From NCBI GenBank assembly GCA_938002605.1, contig CALLAF010000024.1:46964-110963 (forward strand): a stretch of DNA of 64,000 bases, in the 5' to 3' direction. Under the pieces are notes generated by a model. That model searched no databases and was not told where the DNA came from. It saw only the letters and a list, made by a program, of their open reading frames with translations. How positions within the stretch are numbered: the first letter of the stretch is position 1; each line of letters opens with the position of its first letter. This stretch comes from an uncultured Paracoccaceae bacterium (GTDB taxonomy: Bacteria; Pseudomonadota; Alphaproteobacteria; Rhodobacterales; Rhodobacteraceae). The translations under genes were made by a program, and so were the position numbers. Below, in pieces: positions 59,917 to 64,000 of the stretch.

Positions 59917-60246
59917 TACGATACATTTGGTGATCTGATGAAACGCGCGAAACTTCTTGGCGCTGATCGAGATTTCTCAAATGCAATTGCTGGGCGCCGT
60001 CGCTCAACACGGGTGCTGCGGGCATTGCGCAGTTATTTTGCGATGTCGTGTTCGTTCTTGCACCGCTTTGTCAAAGTGGCGCCGCATTACGCGAAGATTT
60101 GGCAATTTTTACCCGTGCTGTTTATCGGCCTTATGTTTCAAATCGTGGCCGCGAGCGCGCAGTTCGTGTCGGCCGTGACCGCAAACTTAGGTGAAGAAAA
60201 AGATAACTATAACGAACTATTAGAGATAGCGAAGGTGTCATCCTAG
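59827..60246 (+). CDS. Hypothetical membrane protein, possibly a gene fragment
   Basis: A 139-codon frame that overlaps the opposite-strand fragment by 90 bases. If real, a start near ATG 59938 (MKRAKLLGADRDFSNAIAGR) is likely. One membrane segment (WQFLPVLFIGLMFQIVAASAQF) is seen and the end is acidic (NLGEEKDNYNELLEIAK). Codon use looks coding and it ends in a 4-base convergent overlap with the glycosyltransferase gene. Not recognised. Confidence 0.35.
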   Translation: MQADFTGQAVIKWLKDANVRVSEAVADRKQYDTFGDLMKRAKLLGADRDFSNAIAGRRRSTRVLRALRSYFAMSCSFLHRFVKVAPHYAKIWQFLPVLFIGLMFQIVAASAQFVSAVTANLGEEKDNYNELLEIAKVSS

Positions 60247-61211
60247 TTCCCGTGTGGATTTTCGTAGTGGGCGCCATAGCGCCCGCTGACGGCTGATACA
60301 CGTCCCCATGCCGCGCCAAGTTTGCGCATACCGAAGGTGAGGTGCGGACCAAGTATGGTCAAACCGTAGAGAGATTGAAATGTGCCGACAGTTGCTTTGT
60401 TTAAGATGAAGGGGAGGGACCGCACAAGCATGAACAAGCCGCCGGCGCGTTTGCGCCGCAGCCATTCTGCTGCGGTTTGATCCCGCCCTCTTTTAAACTG
60501 ATAGGACATCGTCAATCGCGAGTTAGGAACTGTGTCAAACACAAGCGCATCGTCTATCCACGTGCTGGTTCCGCCTAGTTTTTGCAAATCGCGCCAGAAA
60601 GCTGTATCAGATCCGCCACCTAGACCGATGTCTTGGTCAAATCGTAAGCCCGTGCGCCTTATGAAGTCCAGATCGCATATCCAGTTGTTGGTTGCTGCCC
60701 CAATTCTGTGGCTTTCGCCGCGTGCGACATTCCGACAATTTTTGGTCCGTGTCCGCGCATACCACTGAGATACACCTTGCATCAGCCGTCGCTGAACCCA
60801 ATTGAGTTTTATGTCCCCGATATACTGGGGTGAGATCGGACCTGTTGCCAAGTTGTCGCCTGACGCTGCGAAGCCAGTGTACAGATTTACGAGCCAGTCT
60901 TCGGAAACCCACTCATCGTCATCAACAAAAACAAGGTACTTTGCGCCCCGTTCCACTGCGTGATTTAGAACAGCGTTACGCGCAAATGGGATGCCCAGCC
61001 GAGGCTCAATTAGCAGTTCGCACTTGCATCCCGTCGCTTCTCGTAGGGTTTGTGCGTCGTTTTCAATGCTAAGAGTCTCGGCGTTTTCGGCGAAAACAAA
61101 GAAAACCTCGATACCTTCCGGACGCTTCATTTTAGCAAAAGAGGCAAGTAAACGCCGAAACATTTCAGGCCGCGCCCGTGTGATAGCACCAACAACTAAT
61201 ACGTCTGTCAT
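60243..61211 (-). CDS. Family 2 glycosyltransferase
   Basis: A 322-residue GT-A fold enzyme. Seen: VLVVGAITRARPEMFRRLLASF nucleotide-sugar region, GIPFARNAVLNHAVE, the metal-binding Asp triplet LVFVDDDEWVSEDWL near residue 100, and GLGGGSDTAFWRDL (acceptor-site Asp). The C-terminal part (SRLTMSYQFKRGRDQ, LNKATVGTFQSLYGLTIL) is as in ExoM/succinoglycan-like enzymes. Acceptor and sugar unknown; probably surface polysaccharide synthesis. Confidence 0.88.
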   Translation of the reverse strand: MTDVLVVGAITRARPEMFRRLLASFAKMKRPEGIEVFFVFAENAETLSIENDAQTLREATGCKCELLIEPRLGIPFARNAVLNHAVERGAKYLVFVDDDEWVSEDWLVNLYTGFAASGDNLATGPISPQYIGDIKLNWVQRRLMQGVSQWYARTRTKNCRNVARGESHRIGAATNNWICDLDFIRRTGLRFDQDIGLGGGSDTAFWRDLQKLGGTSTWIDDALVFDTVPNSRLTMSYQFKRGRDQTAAEWLRRKRAGGLFMLVRSLPFILNKATVGTFQSLYGLTILGPHLTFGMRKLGAAWGRVSAVSGRYGAHYENPHGN

Positions 61212-61484
61212 TGCTCAAAGCCTCTTTGTGATACGCGAATTCTAGACCGAATTAGACGCCCGAGAATCGCAAAAATACGACATTGGTGCTGAGTACGCGA
61301 AAACAGGTCTGCCGGAAACAGACTTGTGCCGCGCTATCAACCAGTACATTTAGCCAGCGTTCAATGGCATTATACACCAAACCAAGGTAGATGCCGCCCG
61401 ATCCGGTCGCGCGGGAAATTGAAGAAAGCGCTGACCATGGCGGAATGCACGTTTGACTGAGGGTACATAGGAATTGTCCGGTCG
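61212..61484. other. Gene-free interval between glycosyltransferase and secreted protein
   Basis: About 270 bases, AT-richer. One short minus-strand frame (61252-61506) has no protein character. No terminator, RNA gene or repeat is seen. Confidence 0.4.
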
Positions 61485-62990
61485 CTAATTTGGTGTGGTT
61501 TCGCAAATCAATTCAAGATCGTTGCGACATTTGGGGTAGGTGAGCAGATCACCTTCAAAATACCCTTCGCCTTCCACAAGGCAAAAATTTGCCATCGCAT
61601 GAGAGATGAAATCGGCGTCAAATGTCATGCCTCTTCTGGGGCTGCCGCTTGCTGGCTCATAGTCGGCGCGCGCCGCCAGTTGTTCCATCCAATCGTTGAT
61701 ATTGTCGGCATAGGTTGCAGCTTGGGCGTGTCCGCGGCTTTGATTGCCCGGGCTGTCCGATTTGATTTCCCAAACGGTGCAGTTGCGGATATCGACGCAG
61801 TCCACCCGCATACGCGGGCTTGCTCCTGGAATGTAGCTTTCGACGACATGGCAAGAGCTGTTACCCTGAATGCGTTCATGCTGTTGTTGTCCGTAGACGA
61901 GCCAAAGGCGTTCTGCGACGTTGGACATATATCTTAGCTCATCCGAGTTTTGAATCCGATAGTAGTAGGCTGCCCGCGTGCGCATCCGCGCATAAAGACG
62001 TTCGACGTCTGGATCATAGTCTTCGAGATTTGCACCAACATGGGCGAGGTCACGTTCGTATAGATCAAGCGCGTCGTCGATCATCGTACGAAAGCGCGCT
62101 GACCCGCGATCAATTTCATTGTTATAGGCAGACACAAGCTGATCTGCGTTGGTGGCGCCTGGGTCGAGTTTGCAAAATTCCTCGCGGATCGTTTGGCCAA
62201 ATTCACACATTTTATCGCCAATGTCGCTGTGCAGGTCCATCCACGCATTCCCATCATCAAGATAGCGTTCAATCGCACCATCGAGATCGTCGAAAAAGGC
62301 GATGGCGACCTCAAAACCGGGATGGTCTTCGTAATCGACAAGCCCCGCGCAGGCGTCCAGCACCAGCTCAGCCGCGTCCATTTCGCGCGACAAAATTTCA
62401 TCGCCCGCGTCTTCTAGGTTTGACGCGACGCCCCGAAAATCACCATTGCGTGGTAAGGTGCGGCCAAGATTGCGGTGGGCCCCTTCAATATCCTCGATAA
62501 TATCCTTGCTGGTATCTAAATAGCCATCAGCGGCGCGGCTCACATCTGTGGCGGCATTAATGACATCGCTGCGATCGGTGTTGTTGCGTTCGATGATGCG
62601 TTGCAGATCGCGAGTGAATTCGCGCTCTTGATCGTCGCAGAGTTCAGCTAGGGGTGCGATTCGTCCAGAATAACCAGCCATATCGTCAAGTCGGTCTAGT
62701 GCTTCAAGGATGCGGCCAGCGTCATCCTCATAAAACCGTAAGATCGGCGCCAAGCCGTCAATTGTTTGACGATAAGAGCGAAGTTCATAGATGTAGCGCG
62801 TTAAGGTGCTCAGCTGGCTTTTTGCAGTTTGAATGTCGCCGCTATCGGCATTCCCGAGCCTTGATGTTCTATCCTCCAACCTTTCCGTGTGTTCGATCAG
62901 GTTTTCGACAATATCGCCCAATGTTTGCGCCTGTGCTGGCGGCCCAATAAGGGCCACCACAAGCGTGAGTGGGGCAAACAAGAACCGCAT
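61485..62990 (-). CDS. Secreted coiled-coil protein with nuclease-like (PD-(D/E)XK) C-terminus
   Basis: A 501-residue exported protein. Residues 1-21 are a signal peptide (FAPLTLVVALIGPPAQA). Residues about 24-350 are highly helical and acidic, with many Asp/Glu and heptad-like stretches (LEDRTSRLGN, RILEALDRLDDMAGYSG, LQRIIERNNTDRS). A few Cys residues occur. Near residues 395-425 the run RVDCVDIRNCTVWEIKSDSP then HAQAATYADNIND fits the D-x(n)-E-x-K-then-Gln order of PD-(D/E)XK nuclease folds. The function is not known. The ATG overlaps the beta-helix gene stop (TAATG), so both are one operon. Confidence 0.75.
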   Translation of the reverse strand: MRFLFAPLTLVVALIGPPAQAQTLGDIVENLIEHTERLEDRTSRLGNADSGDIQTAKSQLSTLTRYIYELRSYRQTIDGLAPILRFYEDDAGRILEALDRLDDMAGYSGRIAPLAELCDDQEREFTRDLQRIIERNNTDRSDVINAATDVSRAADGYLDTSKDIIEDIEGAHRNLGRTLPRNGDFRGVASNLEDAGDEILSREMDAAELVLDACAGLVDYEDHPGFEVAIAFFDDLDGAIERYLDDGNAWMDLHSDIGDKMCEFGQTIREEFCKLDPGATNADQLVSAYNNEIDRGSARFRTMIDDALDLYERDLAHVGANLEDYDPDVERLYARMRTRAAYYYRIQNSDELRYMSNVAERLWLVYGQQQHERIQGNSSCHVVESYIPGASPRMRVDCVDIRNCTVWEIKSDSPGNQSRGHAQAATYADNINDWMEQLAARADYEPASGSPRRGMTFDADFISHAMANFCLVEGEGYFEGDLLTYPKCRNDLELICETTPN

Positions 62991-63861
62991 TAGTTTGCCT
63001 CCCAGATACGGGTTTGAGATGCGCCATACTCCAGTGCCTCAGCGGCAGTGGGCATCGGAACCCCGACAACATCAAAGGGCAAGAATGGCGCGTAGTTTGC
63101 GATTTCATTGCTTGGTCCAAAGACGACGACACCGGTATCGTCGCCGGCCTCTGAGGTTTCATCCGTGTCCAGATCGCTTGTTAGCGCCGCAAGCTGGGCT
63201 GCAAAATCGTCCACTTCGGCCTGTGTATCTGCGCCAAAGTCGGCTTCTTGATCGGCACCTTGCGGCGCGTCTGCGATATCTGCACCGCGATAATCGCTGC
63301 CATAGCGAATAGCCGTCAAATTCGGGCGTTCCAGCAAGAACACAGGATCGAAACTGACATTGTCTTGGGTGGTCCAATCAAAATCATCTTCAAGGTCGTA
63401 CGCATCATAGATGGAATGTGTCCCCGCACCGTTGAATTTGCCAACCATTGCGCCGTCATCATCCGCATGCGCCCCAAATAACTGGCCATTTTGCCAAAAC
63501 AGGTTGTTGCGGATCGTCATGGGCGGGCTGCGGTCATGGTCCCATTCCGAATAGATTGCGCCGCCGACATTCCAAGAAAAGATGTTGTCCGCGATCAGCA
63601 CATGGTCGGTTGCATAGTTGTTTCCGATTTGGAGCGTTCCGGGATTTGAGGTCGTTGGATCGGGATTGCGTGGCCAGTTAAGCACAAAACTATTCCCGCG
63701 AATGGCGATCTCGGATGGTTTGTTGTCGGACGTCCCGCCGGGGATCACCCAAGGGGTTACAGAATTGAAAAACACGTTGTTTTGGATATCAATACGCAAC
63801 CCAGCGTCAGCTGTCCTCAGTTGAGGGCCGCCAACACCTTCGGGCGCGTTCATAAATACAT
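62990..63861 (-). pseudogene. Right-handed beta-helix protein, N-terminus removed by IS insertion
   Basis: About 290 codons of a parallel beta-helix (pectate-lyase-fold) protein: recurring turns such as LRIDIQNNVFFNS, SEIAIRGNSFVLNW, HVLIADNIFSWNVGGAIYSEW and MTIRNNLFWQNGQLFG. It then has an acidic, disordered C-terminal stretch (DFGADTQAEVDDFAAQLA, SDLDTDETSEAGDDTG). The frame continues into the IS at 63862 and has no own start, so the 5' part, probably with a signal peptide, is lost or lies beyond the IS. Coupled to the secreted protein downstream. By fold it may bind or cut polysaccharide. Confidence 0.85.
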
Positions 63862-64000
63862 GGCTTTGTTGCACAAATGGAGCCTTGGGTTGAGTACCCC
63901 TTACCTCAGACGGATTTATGCTGCGGCGACGGTTTTCGGGATGCCCAGTGCGGTGAAGCCATTGAGAATGGCAGCGCGGATCTGGATCTCTGCGACCTGC
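63862..64000 (-). mobile_element. Insertion sequence end (IS5-family-like), truncated by window
   Basis: The inverted-repeat-like end GGCTTTGTTGCACAAA (63862-63877) resembles IS5-family (IS903-group type) termini. It is followed, 38 bases on, by the stop of a transposase reading in from the right. It has interrupted the beta-helix gene. The other end and target duplication are outside the window. Confidence 0.75.
63916..64000 (-). CDS. Transposase C-terminus (partial, IS5-family-like)
   Basis: Only the last 27 codons are visible: VAEIQIRAAILNGFTALGIP followed by KTVAAA and a TAA at 63916-63918. This tail is typical of transposases in Rhodobacteraceae IS elements. Family call rests on that tail and the terminal repeat; the DDE residues are outside the window. 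Confidence 0.7.
   Translation of the reverse strand, partial: QVAEIQIRAAILNGFTALGIPKTVAAA

Noticed and set aside
61252..61506. 84-codon minus-strand frame
   Set aside because: No conserved pattern or ribosome binding site; it mostly fills an intergenic interval.

Overview
The window looks like chromosomal DNA of a marine alphaproteobacterium of the Rhodobacteraceae (Roseobacter group). The evidence is the trpGDC-moaC-moeA-lexA-comEC cluster, a GTTC-N7-GTTC LexA box, a B12-dependent class II ribonucleotide reductase, a mixed CobA/CobB/CbiD/CobK cobalamin block, and close protein resemblance to Loktanella/Octadecabacter-like relatives. The genus is inference. Genes are densely packed, with many ATGA or TGATG start/stop overlaps, and most of the window is housekeeping.

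Layout. 1-7.1 kb: the end of a PaaG-like enoyl-CoA hydratase/isomerase, a DUF2087 protein, gltA, gltX, divergent comEC, and lexA with its SOS box. 7.1-15.4 kb: minus-strand trpG-trpD-ung-trpC-moaC-(GIY-YIG remnant)-moeA, a plus-strand YibQ-type polysaccharide deacetylase, and trpE behind a PpiD-like chaperone. 17-22.5 kb: aminotransferase, gpt, LysE exporter, fabI, pdxH, double cold-shock protein, DUF192 protein and tRNA-Pro(UGG). 22.5-27 kb: a long structured leader and nrdJ with a coupled 77-residue ORF. 27-35.7 kb: AIM24-like, DUF985 and GNAT proteins, eno, a DMT transporter, a Fur-family regulator, a ZntB-like transporter, a PhzF protein, a Na+/H+ antiporter and a second acetyltransferase. 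35.8-42.5 kb: tyrS/anmK, an outer-membrane protein, an ICL/PEP-mutase protein, ada interrupted by one stop codon, and soxR divergent from a VOC protein across a textbook SoxR box. 42.7-54.5 kb: cysS-cimA, a squalene/phytoene-synthase-like protein, a zincin-like protein, an MFS transporter, the cobalamin block running into alkA and an esterase, and an HNH protein. 54.5-58.9 kb: zwf-pgl-pgi and a prepilin-peptidase-like protein lacking a catalytic Asp. 58.9-64 kb: RidA followed by an accessory stretch with gene fragments, a glycosyltransferase, a secreted protein with a nuclease-like C-terminus, a beta-helix gene cut by an insertion sequence, and the end of that IS.

Functional links. Tryptophan and molybdenum-cofactor genes share one coupled operon that leads into the SOS repressor. 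The cobalamin block makes the cofactor used by NrdJ. zwf-pgl-pgi forms the glucose-6-phosphate entry module. DNA repair is spread over lexA, ung, alkA and ada.

The most notable points are: the one-codon break in ada; the GIY-YIG remnant held in the moaC-moeA translational coupling chain; the SoxR-controlled VOC gene with an unexplained N-terminal extension; the nrdJ leader; the mosaic 3' third of cysS; the GxGA prepilin peptidase; a 24-bp palindrome repeated between two convergent gene pairs; and the secreted PD-(D/E)XK-like protein behind the IS-truncated beta-helix gene. I found no wholly new multi-gene system that the sequence alone could prove.
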